A stretch of 64,000 nucleotides of DNA from Stenotrophomonas maltophilia (GTDB lineage Bacteria > Pseudomonadota > Gammaproteobacteria > Xanthomonadales > Xanthomonadaceae). Shown piece after piece: positions 8,243-14,801 of the stretch. The stretch spans positions 1,196,001 to 1,260,000 of the forward strand of contig NZ_LT906480.1 of NCBI RefSeq assembly GCF_900186865.1, read 5' to 3'. The notes under the pieces are model-generated. The model worked only from the letters and a program-made list of their open reading frames with translations. It ran no database searches and was not told the DNA's origin. Position 1 is the first letter of the stretch; each line of letters opens with the position of its first letter. The position numbers and the translations under genes are program-made.

Positions 8243-8406
8243 TATTCGCCGGCATCCAACCCGGGCATTCAGCCGGCGCTGGGACGGACCGGGACGACGC
8301 ACCGGGGCCACCGCCGGGGCGCCATGCTGCGCCAACGGGGTGATTTTCGCAATCACCCGGAATGGGCGAGAATCCCGGTTCCATCCGCTGCAAACAGCCC
8401 GTGCCG

Positions 8407-8874
8407 ATGCCGAAGAAGATCCAAGCCCGCAAGTCCGCCATCCATGGCAACGGCGTGTTCGCCGTGGCCCCGATCAAGCAGGGCGAGCGCGTGATCCAGT
8501 ACAAGGGCCTGCTGCGCAGCCACGGCGACGTTGATGCCGATGACAGCGGCGACGTTGAAAGCGGCCATACCTTCCTGTTCACCCTCAACGATGACTGGGT
8601 GATCGATGCCAACTACAAGGGCAACGATGCGCGCTGGATCAACCACAGCTGCGACCCGAACTGCGAGGCGGTGATCGAGGAAGACGAGGACGGTGACAGC
8701 CGTGGCGACAAGGTGTTCATCGAGGCGCTGCGTGACATCAAGGCCGGCGAAGAGCTGACCTACAACTACGGCATCACCCTGGCCGAGCGTCACACCGCCA
8801 AGCTGAAGAAGATCTGGGAGTGCCGCTGCGGCTCGCCCAAGTGCACCGGCACCATGCTGCAGCCCAAGCGCTGA
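8407..8874 (+). CDS. SET domain-containing protein (lysine methyltransferase-like)
   Basis: A 155-residue protein made almost entirely of a SET domain followed by a post-SET cysteine motif. SET landmarks are KSAIHGNGVFAVAPIKQGE near the N-terminus, the pseudoknot motif WINHSCDPNC, and EELTYNYG. The end carries CRCGSPKC, which in eukaryotic enzymes binds zinc with a cysteine of the pseudoknot. All catalytic landmarks are present, so S-adenosylmethionine-dependent methylation of a lysine is plausible; the target is unknown. I chose the ATG at 8407, directly before the conserved KKIQARKS segment; an in-frame ATG at 8362 would add 15 residues. It is divergent from sufR. Confidence 0.88.
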   Translation: MPKKIQARKSAIHGNGVFAVAPIKQGERVIQYKGLLRSHGDVDADDSGDVESGHTFLFTLNDDWVIDANYKGNDARWINHSCDPNCEAVIEEDEDGDSRGDKVFIEALRDIKAGEELTYNYGITLAERHTAKLKKIWECRCGSPKCTGTMLQPKR

Positions 8875-8884
8875 CCGGTACCGG

Positions 8885-8944
8885 GTAGTGCCGGCCGCTG
8901 GCCGGCAAGGCGCAATCCAGGTGCCGGCCAGCGGCCGGCACCAC
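8885..8944. repeat. SMAG/GTAG REP pair (inverted dimer)
   Basis: Two copies of the GTAG-headed palindrome (GTAGTGCCGGCCGCTGGCCG and its reverse) face each other across about 14 bp. The element sits just after the SET-domain gene. Paired inverted REPs of this kind (BIME-like) often follow genes and can block exonucleases or terminate transcription. Confidence 0.75.
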
Positions 8945-9036
8945 CCGGAGGCTCTCCACCTGCCGTGCACGGCAGGGTCACCGCCGTGCAAGGGCCGTTC
9001 TTCCATTCTGTCGGCACCCCCAACCGGAGTGCACCC

Positions 9037-9579
9037 ATGGCAGAACGATTGAAGGGCAAGCAGATTGCCATCCTTGCCACCCACGGCTTTGAACAGTCCG
9101 AACTGACCGAACCCAAGCGTCTGCTGGAAGCCGAAGGCGCGCGCGTCAGCGTCGTGTCGCCTGCAAAGGAGGCGACGATCAAGGGCTGGAAAGAGAAGAA
9201 CTGGGGCGACGCCGTTGCAGTGGATATTCCGCTGGATGAGGCCGATCCGGCCAGCTTCGATGCCCTGGTGCTGCCGGGAGGGGTCATCAATCCGGACACG
9301 CTGCGTACCGACGAGGCTGTACTCGGCTTCGTCCGCGCAGTAGACGAAGCCGGCAAGCCTGTGGCGGCGATCTGCCATGGCCCGTGGCTGCTGATCAACA
9401 GTGGCCTCGCCGATGGCCGCGAGCTGACGTCCTGGCCGTCCCTGCAGCAGGATCTGACCAATGCGGGGGCGAACTGGCGCGATGCCGAGGTCGTGGTCGA
9501 CGGCAACGTGATCACCAGCCGCAAGCCGGACGACATCCCAGCCTTCAGTGAGGCGGTGGTCAAGGCACTCGCCGCCTGA
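9037..9579 (+). CDS. PfpI/DJ-1 family protein (YhbO-like)
   Basis: A 180-residue cytoplasmic protein of the PfpI branch of the DJ-1 superfamily. It opens with KGKQIAILATHGFEQSELTE. The nucleophile elbow cysteine is in VAAICHGPWLLI, and an acidic residue is in the FEQSEL loop. Members act in stress protection, with glyoxalase III or protein deglycase activity reported and debated for YhbO/YajL. The ATG at 9037 is preceded by CCGGAG at suitable spacing; the frame stays open upstream but that part looks non-coding. It stands alone between REP elements. Confidence 0.88.
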   Translation: MAERLKGKQIAILATHGFEQSELTEPKRLLEAEGARVSVVSPAKEATIKGWKEKNWGDAVAVDIPLDEADPASFDALVLPGGVINPDTLRTDEAVLGFVRAVDEAGKPVAAICHGPWLLINSGLADGRELTSWPSLQQDLTNAGANWRDAEVVVDGNVITSRKPDDIPAFSEAVVKALAA

Positions 9580-9589
9580 TGCGCTGCCG

Positions 9590-9611
9590 GTAGTGCCGGC
9601 CGCTGGCCGAC
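9590..9611 (+). repeat. SMAG/GTAG REP palindrome (single)
   Basis: A single GTAGTGCCGGCCGCTGGCC-type hairpin lies in the 38-bp gap between the convergent PfpI and DUF1439 genes. It is the only possible transcription stop there. Confidence 0.7.
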
Positions 9612-9617
9612 ACCACC

Positions 9618-10214
9618 TTACTTGCCCAGCACGCCTGCCGGCACCAGGTTGCCCAGGTTCTGGTTGAAGGTGACCACCAGCTTGCCGTTCTTCACCTGTG
9701 CCGATTGCACCTGCAGCGCGCCAAGCACGCCGGCCACGGCCGGGTCCAGCTTGTAGATCGGCTCCCGCTGGGCGTAGTCGCTCAGCCAGGCGTTGAGCAG
9801 GCCACGGGTACGGGAGTCGAGACGACCGCCCTGGTTGGCCGGCGTGAAGTCATCCACGCTCGGCTGCTGCAGATGGAATCCCTGGGTCTGCGCGTCGTAG
9901 CGCAGGCCGCTGCTGAGCTTCACCGTACCCAGTTTGGCCGGATTGCCACCGGCAGTGGCCAGTGCCACGTCCATGCCAAGGTTCAAGCGCTCGCCGGCCG
10001 GGAGGCTCAGCTGGGGGTGGCTCATGGTGAGGGCGATCAGTCCGCCCAACGCGTCCTGGGTGCGCGGGAAGCTGCCATCGAGATACTGCTGCACATCGCT
10101 GGCGCCGACCGACAGTTCGCGGCCGGAAATGGATGGGGCGGCCTGCGCGCCAATCGCGGCGGCGATCAGCACGGTGGAGGCGGCGAGGCGGGTCATCAGG
10201 GAACGCAGGCGCAT
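9618..10214 (-). CDS. DUF1439 domain-containing secreted protein (YceB-like)
   Basis: A 198-residue protein with an N-terminal signal peptide (MRLRSLMTRLAAS, hydrophobic core, IGAQA) and a DUF1439/YceB-type body. The body has a segment, VQQYLDGSFPRTQDALGGLI, then alternating amphipathic strands and a late NGKLVVTFNQN motif. YceB-like proteins are periplasmic or lipid-anchored beta-rich proteins of unknown role. No lipobox cysteine is seen here, so it should be soluble in the periplasm. The ATG at 10214 was chosen because it starts the signal peptide; the upstream open frame lacks plausible features. Confidence 0.8.
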   Translation of the reverse strand: MRLRSLMTRLAASTVLIAAAIGAQAAPSISGRELSVGASDVQQYLDGSFPRTQDALGGLIALTMSHPQLSLPAGERLNLGMDVALATAGGNPAKLGTVKLSSGLRYDAQTQGFHLQQPSVDDFTPANQGGRLDSRTRGLLNAWLSDYAQREPIYKLDPAVAGVLGALQVQSAQVKNGKLVVTFNQNLGNLVPAGVLGK

Positions 10215-10296
10215 GGCGGTGACCGCTGGACTGGGAAAGGATGGAGGAAAGAGTAGCCGGGACGGCTGAATCGCGCGTGCATGCCGCTGCAATGGT

Positions 10297-10827
10297 TCAG
10301 TCCAGCGTTGGCCGCAGTTGCGCCGACTGGATCTGCCAGCCGCGGCCATCAGCACTGGGCTGCACGCGGTACCAGCCGCCGAAGCGGAAGGTCCCTTGGG
10401 TGGTGACCGCGCGGATCCGCACCGGCACTTCCAGCAGCTGGGGAGGATGCTGGCCGTCGCGTGCCACCGGGGGCTCGCTGTCCAGCCGCAGCGTACGCAC
10501 GCCCTGCAGCTGGCGTATGGCAGCGTCATCTGCGCGGTGCGGGTCGGCCGGTGGAATCGCCCATGCCGCGTCGCTGGCGCTGCGGTTGCGGTTGAGCAGC
10601 GCGATCACGTAGCGGTTGAGCATCACCGATGGTGGTTGGGCGTCGGCAGCGACCGCAGCGAACAGCGGATCGATCGCCGGTGTCTGCAGGGACGCCGCTT
10701 CGGAGCCGGCGATGCCCTGCGTTCCGGCGCCGGCGACAGCCGGCGCTGGCGCAACATCGGGCGCTGCCGCAGGCCTGGAGCAGCCGAGCAGCGCCAGGGG
10801 CGCGATCAGGAAAAGCGTCCTGCGCAT
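10297..10827 (-). CDS. Putative lipoprotein of unknown function
   Basis: A 176-residue protein with a textbook lipoprotein signal: MRRTLFLIAPLAL followed by the lipobox LLGC, cysteine at residue 16. An alanine/proline-rich linker follows (about residues 18-55). A C-terminal domain then contains LEVPVRIRAVTTQGTFRF and ends in a short beta-rich part. I do not recognise a family. It lies in a leftward run of small envelope or unknown genes, with 82 bp to the DUF1439 gene downstream, so the two may be co-transcribed. Confidence 0.72.
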   Translation of the reverse strand: MRRTLFLIAPLALLGCSRPAAAPDVAPAPAVAGAGTQGIAGSEAASLQTPAIDPLFAAVAADAQPPSVMLNRYVIALLNRNRSASDAAWAIPPADPHRADDAAIRQLQGVRTLRLDSEPPVARDGQHPPQLLEVPVRIRAVTTQGTFRFGGWYRVQPSADGRGWQIQSAQLRPTLD

Positions 10828-10878
10828 GCCTCCTCCCCGAGGCGATGTGGGGGAGACAGTGTATCGGCTGCGCGGGAA

Positions 10879-11187
10879 TCAGCGGGAGGAGGGCAACTGC
10901 TCCAGCGCATCCAGTGCCGGCAGCACCTGCCCGGCGATGGCGGCCAACGCATGTCCATCGGTCTCCGCGTGGCGCTGCACGATGTCGCGCAGCAGCTGGG
11001 TGGCGATCACCAGGGTCGCGCGTTCATCACCGCTGATGCCAGCGGTGCGTGGCGCCGCTTCCAGCAGGCGCATCAGGTCGCGGCTGGCGCGATGTTCCAG
11101 TTCGATGGTGCAGCGCCCGGTGCACTGCAACCCGTCCTTTTCGATGGGGGTCACCGAGATCCGGTAGCGGGTGGAGGGGCTGGCCAT
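10879..11187 (-). CDS. DUF3861 family protein
   Basis: A 102-residue acidic-to-neutral cytoplasmic protein that matches the DUF3861 pattern: an N-terminal strand, YRISVTPIEK; a CTIELEHRASRDLMRLLEA segment; then GDERATLVIATQLL and a helical end. Homologues in proteobacteria are stand-alone and without known function. It precedes the lipoprotein gene on the same strand with a 51-bp gap. Two cysteines (QCTGRC) are close together near residue 24; whether they bind metal is not known. Confidence 0.78.
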   Translation of the reverse strand: MASPSTRYRISVTPIEKDGLQCTGRCTIELEHRASRDLMRLLEAAPRTAGISGDERATLVIATQLLRDIVQRHAETDGHALAAIAGQVLPALDALEQLPSSR

Positions 11188-11427
11188 GAGGGGATGCTCG
11201 CCGTAGCTGTGGAGGATGTGCCCACCTTAGGCAAGGCCGTGCGCGGCGGCGATGGCCGGGGCTGCACGCAGTGTTCCACCCGGTACGTTCCAGGGCCTGC
11301 CCAGGCCGCGCCTGGCTAATGGCGACGGGCTTGAACGGGGATTTTCCAGTATGCGGCAACGCTGTGTTGCGAATGCCCCGGGGCGGCGCATCCACACGTG
11401 GCGTGGACCTGCTGCCGGGAACGTGCA

Positions 11428-11459
11428 AAAGAAAACGGGACGGCCAGAGCCGTCCCGTC
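11428..11459 (-). terminator. Rho-independent terminator of the HU gene
   Basis: Read on the minus strand, a GC-rich stem (ACGGGACGGCTC and its complement around a short loop) is followed by TTTTCTTTT. It lies about 25 bp after the HU-family gene stop and fits an intrinsic terminator. Confidence 0.8.
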
Positions 11460-11482
11460 GGAATCCGCGTTGGGGCGCGCGC

Positions 11483-11881
11483 TTACAGCGCGGCGTCCTT
11501 CAGCTTCTTCAGCGGACGCACCTTCAGCTTGGTGGTGGCCGGCTTGGCAGCGAACCACTGCTCTTCCTTGGTGAACGGGTTGATGCCCTTGCGCTTCGGC
11601 TTGGCCGGCACATTGACGGTGGTGATCTTCAGCAGGCCCGGCAGGGTGAAGGAGCCAGCGCCCTTCTTGTGCACCGAGGAGGCAACGGCGCTTTCCAGCG
11701 AGGCCAGCACAGCGCGGACGTCCTTGGCGACGACGCCGGAGGCTTCAGCGATGTGTGCAACCAGGCCGGACTTGGTCAGCACTTCCTTGATCGGCTTCGG
11801 AGCGGCCGGCTTGGCGGCTGCCTTCGTCGCGACTTTCTTCACTGCCTTCTTCGGGGCAGCCTTCTTAGCGGTCTTTGCCAT
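11483..11881 (-). CDS. HU-family DNA-binding protein with lysine/alanine-rich N-terminal tail
   Basis: A 132-residue nucleoid protein in two parts. Residues 1 to about 33 form a basic tail of AKK/PKK repeats (MAKTAKKAAPKKAVKK and following) resembling histone H1 tails. Residues 34-132 form an HU/IHF-like fold with LTKSGLVAHIAEASGV, then GSFTLPGLLKI, and the arm region KRKGINPFTKEE. It should bind and compact DNA; the tail probably adds non-specific affinity. The ATG at 11881 has a GGAAACC-type ribosome site, and a terminator follows the gene. A promoter-like pair lies 60-90 bp upstream. The frame stays open upstream, but without a better start. Confidence 0.9.
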   Translation of the reverse strand: MAKTAKKAAPKKAVKKVATKAAAKPAAPKPIKEVLTKSGLVAHIAEASGVVAKDVRAVLASLESAVASSVHKKGAGSFTLPGLLKITTVNVPAKPKRKGINPFTKEEQWFAAKPATTKLKVRPLKKLKDAAL

Positions 11882-11941
11882 GGTTTCCTGTTCCGTGAAC
11901 GGTTGGTTGTTTGGTCGGCGCCGAACCCCGTCGGCAAGCGC

Positions 11942-11970
11942 AATGTAGGGCAACTCTTGGGCGCCGCCAA
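11942..11970 (-). promoter_or_regulatory. Candidate sigma-70 promoter of the HU gene
   Basis: On the minus strand TTGGCG (11970-11965) and TACATT (11947-11942) are separated by exactly 17 bp, about 60 bp before the HU start. The rest of the 372-bp gap between the HU gene and the OsmC gene (11882-12253) shows no further gene. It is AT-richer around 11990-12130 and probably also holds the OsmC promoter. Confidence 0.45.
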
Positions 11971-12253
11971 TAGCCCGAAGCGCGGAAAGTGCATGTTTTT
12001 TCATATCCAGGCCGATTCAGTACATGGCGCGCCGTGGGAGACGGGGGTGTGGCAACGTGCGCTACGGCCCACGCCCGCCCATCGGCGGAATGCGCGAAAC
12101 CACTGAAAACAAGAGAAAAATGCGTTTCCGGCTGGTAAGAAAGTGTCCACGCGCCGGGTTCGGAAGGCGACCTGCGGCGTGCGGCGGAGCGACGCAGGGC
12201 TAACGCCTCCCGTGCGAGGGTGACCGTTCATCACCGTCACGCAGGAGCAGCAC

Positions 12254-12685
12254 ATGGGAATCTCGCGACACGCCACCGCGCACTGGGAAGGCGATCTGAA
12301 GTCGGGCAAGGGGCAGCTGAGCACGCCGCAGAGCGGGCTGCTGGACAAGACACGCTACGGCTTCAACAGCCGTTTCGGCGACGAAAAGGGCACCAATCCG
12401 GAAGAGCTCATCGCTGCTGCGCACGCCGGTTGCTTCACCATGGCGCTGTCGGCCAAGCTCGGCGAAGCCGGCTTTACCCCGACCTCGCTGGATACCGAAG
12501 CCAAGGTCGATCTGTCATTGGAGGGCGGCCCGCAGCTGTCGCAGATCCGGCTGAAGGTGAAGGCAGTGGTGCCGGGTATCGACGCGACGCAGTTCCGTGC
12601 GATTGCCGATGACGCCAAGCAGAACTGCCCGGTGTCCAAGGCGCTGAGCGCGGTGCCGATCAGCCTGGAAGCCGAGCTGGGCTGA
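12254..12685 (+). CDS. OsmC family peroxiredoxin
   Basis: A 143-residue OsmC-type thiol peroxidase that reduces organic hydroperoxides in the cytoplasm. The two redox cysteines are C60 in AAHAGCFTMAL and C125 in AKQNCPVSKAL, the standard spacing. The N-terminus MGISRHATAHWEGDLKSGKG and the phrase EKGTNPEELIAAAHAGC are typical of the OsmC (rather than Ohr) branch. The ATG at 12254 follows AGGAGC. It stands alone downstream of a 370-bp gap and before a degenerate REP region. Stress induction is plausible but no operator is recognised. Confidence 0.92.
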   Translation: MGISRHATAHWEGDLKSGKGQLSTPQSGLLDKTRYGFNSRFGDEKGTNPEELIAAAHAGCFTMALSAKLGEAGFTPTSLDTEAKVDLSLEGGPQLSQIRLKVKAVVPGIDATQFRAIADDAKQNCPVSKALSAVPISLEAELG

Positions 12686-12687
12686 GG

Positions 12688-12773
12688 GTAGTGGCGGCCG
12701 CTGGCCGGCAACCGCATGATCTCGAGGTCCAGGTAACAGCCGGCCAGCGTTATGGCGGCCTTCCTGGCCGCCA
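12688..12773. repeat. Degenerate SMAG REP pair and adjacent palindrome
   Basis: A GTAG-headed hairpin (GTAGTGGCGGCCGCTGGCCG) at 12688 is followed by a decayed inverted partner near 12740 and a TGGCGGCC...GGCCGCCA palindrome at about 12753-12773. It lies between the convergent OsmC and PhzF genes and may be the only stop signal there. Confidence 0.5.
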
Positions 12774-12843
12774 CCCTCCGGGCCGTCGCGTCCGACGTTG
12801 GCAGCGGCTCCTGCCGCTGCCTTCGGCTCTACCTCGATGGTGT

Positions 12844-13722
12844 TTACCAATCGATGGTGCCGCTGATCACCGTCTGCACCTGCCCGCCAGACCAGACCTC
12901 GCCGTCCTGGTCGACCAGCAGGGTCAGGCGCGCGTCATGGCCGACTTCGCGGCCCTGGCTGACTTCAAACGGCGTCCGTCCACGCGGCAGCGCGTCACGC
13001 AGGTCCAGCCACGCGGCCAGCACCGCATTGGCCGCACCCGAGGCGGCGTCCTCGAAGCGGCGTCCATTGCCGACGAAGGCACGTACGGCCAGGTCGAAAC
13101 CCTCGCTGCCATCGCTGAAGGCATAGGCGAACACGCCCATGCTGTCGGTGGATTCAGCCAGTGCGGCCACTGCATCCCAGTCTGGCTGCAGCGCGCGCAA
13201 TGCGGCCTCGTCGGCCACCTGCACCACCCACCAGCTGCGGCCGCCCTGCATGCGTGCCGGCGGCAGTGTGCCCAGCGGCCAGTCCTTCAGCGCGGCCTGC
13301 AGGCGCGGATCGGTGGCCTCAGCGGTTTCGGCCAGCTGCGCGCGCGGGGTGCGGATGGCGATGCGCTGCTGCGTACCTTCACCGCTGACGCGCAGCGGCA
13401 GCGCGCCGGCAATGCCGTCCTGCACCAGCACGCCGTCGACCGCTGCGGCCAGGCCCGCCTGCAGCACCGCGTGCGCGGTACCGACGCTGGGATGGCCCGC
13501 GAACGGTACTTCCTTCTGCGGGCTGAACATGCGCAATCGATAGCTGGCGCCCGGCACCCGCGGCGGGAACACGAAGGTGGTTTCGGGCAGGCGCGTCCAG
13601 CGCGCGATGGCCTGCATGCTGGCGTCGTCCAGGCCCTCGGCATCGAGTACCACGGCCAGCGGATTGCCAGCGCCGGCGCGCGGGGAGAACACGTCCAGCT
13701 GCAGGAAACGGCGGGTGGTCAT
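12844..13722 (-). CDS. PhzF family isomerase/epimerase (paralogue 1)
   Basis: A 292-residue two-domain PhzF-fold protein, relatives of which catalyse isomerisation or epimerisation without cofactor. The N-terminal half has FLQLDVFSPRAGAGNPLAVV and the catalytic-glutamate motif LPETTFVFPP (E47). The second half has VRAFVGNGRRFEDAASGAANAV, where many homologues have DPVTGSA, and the terminal VWSGGQVQTVISGTI. No phenazine genes are nearby, so a phenazine role is not supported. A second paralogue lies directly upstream in the same direction, separated by a 77-bp inverted repeat. Confidence 0.85.
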   Translation of the reverse strand: MTTRRFLQLDVFSPRAGAGNPLAVVLDAEGLDDASMQAIARWTRLPETTFVFPPRVPGASYRLRMFSPQKEVPFAGHPSVGTAHAVLQAGLAAAVDGVLVQDGIAGALPLRVSGEGTQQRIAIRTPRAQLAETAEATDPRLQAALKDWPLGTLPPARMQGGRSWWVVQVADEAALRALQPDWDAVAALAESTDSMGVFAYAFSDGSEGFDLAVRAFVGNGRRFEDAASGAANAVLAAWLDLRDALPRGRTPFEVSQGREVGHDARLTLLVDQDGEVWSGGQVQTVISGTIDW

Positions 13723-13769
13723 CAGGCGGCACTCCAGTAAACAGGCCGCATAGCGTAGCGCGGAGCACC

Positions 13770-13846
13770 AAAAAGGGGACGGAGGGAATTAAGTCGCTTT
13801 TGCCTCATGTGCCATAAGCGACTTAATTCCCTCCGTCCCCTTTTTT
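13770..13846. repeat. MITE-like long inverted repeat, family C
   Basis: Nearly perfect inverted arms of about 31 bp begin AAAAAGGGGACGGAGGGAAT and enclose about 12 bp. The ends match the element at 20901-21013. It fills the gap between the two PhzF genes. The A-tract and T-tract at the outer ends give terminator-like form in both directions, so it could insulate the paralogues from each other. Confidence 0.75.
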
Positions 13847-13853
13847 CCGTGGG

Positions 13854-14726
13854 CTACCAGCGGATGCTGCCGTCGATCACGCACTGCACCTGGCCGCCGA
13901 TCCACACCGTGCCCTGCGCATCAACCTCGACCTGTACGCGACCATCGCGGCCGACTTCGCGGCCCTGGCTGGCGACGTAGCGGCCCTCGCGGCCGGGCAG
14001 GGCATTGCGCTGGCGCAGCCAGGCACCGATCAGCGCATTGGCGCTGCCTGTCACTGGATCCTCGGGCACGGCGGCTGCATCAGCCGGGCAGAAGGCGCGC
14101 ACCACCCGGGTGTGGTCGCCGCCGGCCTCGTCGGCGAACACGGCCACACCGGTCGCGTCGGTGGCGAGGCTCCAGTCGGCCAGCGTGGCCATGTCCGGCA
14201 CAAGGTTGCGTACGGCAGCGGCGTCGCGCAGCGGCAGCAGCCACCAGCGTGCGCCGTTGTCCCACAGTTCGGGCGCGTGCCCGCTGGCAGCCAGCGCCAG
14301 CAGCTCCTTCGGCGCGGCGTCCGCCATCGTGTCCAGTTGTCGTGCCGGTGGGCTGGCCAGCTGGATTTCCGGCGCCTCGGCCGGACCGCTGACCCGTACC
14401 GGCAGCAACCCCGCCTCGCATTGCTGCAGCAGGGCACCGTTGCGCGGTTGCGCCAGGCCGCAGGTCACCGCCGCCCAGGCGGCGCCGACGCTGGGGTGGC
14501 CGGCGAAGGCCAGCTCGCGGGTCGGGGTGAAGATGCGGATGTGGTAGTCGGCGCCCGGCGTGCTGGGGCGCAGGAAGAACACCGTCTCGGACAGGTTCAG
14601 CCAGGCGGCCAGGGCCTGCATCTGGCTGCTGGAGAGCCCGTCGGCGTCCAGGATGACGCCCAGCGGGTTGCCGGTGCCGGGGCGGGGGGCGAAGACATCG
14701 AGCTGCAGGTAACGGAGGACGGCCAT
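13854..14726 (-). CDS. PhzF family isomerase/epimerase (paralogue 2)
   Basis: A 290-residue PhzF-fold protein similar throughout to the neighbouring paralogue (shared LQLDVFAPRPGTGNPLGVIL start and GGQVQCVIDGSI end). The catalytic glutamate is in NLSETVFFLRP, and the second-domain glycine motif PEDPVTGSANALIG is closer to the family consensus than in paralogue 1. The substrate is unknown. It begins 75 bp from the divergent lysAC gene, so the two share a promoter region. The pair probably arose by tandem duplication, with the inverted repeat inserted between them afterwards. Confidence 0.86.
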   Translation of the reverse strand: MAVLRYLQLDVFAPRPGTGNPLGVILDADGLSSSQMQALAAWLNLSETVFFLRPSTPGADYHIRIFTPTRELAFAGHPSVGAAWAAVTCGLAQPRNGALLQQCEAGLLPVRVSGPAEAPEIQLASPPARQLDTMADAAPKELLALAASGHAPELWDNGARWWLLPLRDAAAVRNLVPDMATLADWSLATDATGVAVFADEAGGDHTRVVRAFCPADAAAVPEDPVTGSANALIGAWLRQRNALPGREGRYVASQGREVGRDGRVQVEVDAQGTVWIGGQVQCVIDGSIRW

Positions 14727-14801
14727 CTACGGGGATATTGCGCTTAGAATCAAAGGTTCCGCCCCCGAGGGCGGCTTCCCCACATTCTACATAGCCAATC
14801 C

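Noticed and set aside
12844..14726. Phenazine biosynthesis locus suggested by the two PhzF-like genes
   Set aside because: No other phz genes are nearby, and the PhzF fold is widely used for unrelated isomerases.
14727..14801. Possible lysine riboswitch before lysAC
   Set aside because: Only 75 bp separate lysAC from the divergent PhzF gene, too short for the known lysine riboswitch, and no conserved elements are visible.
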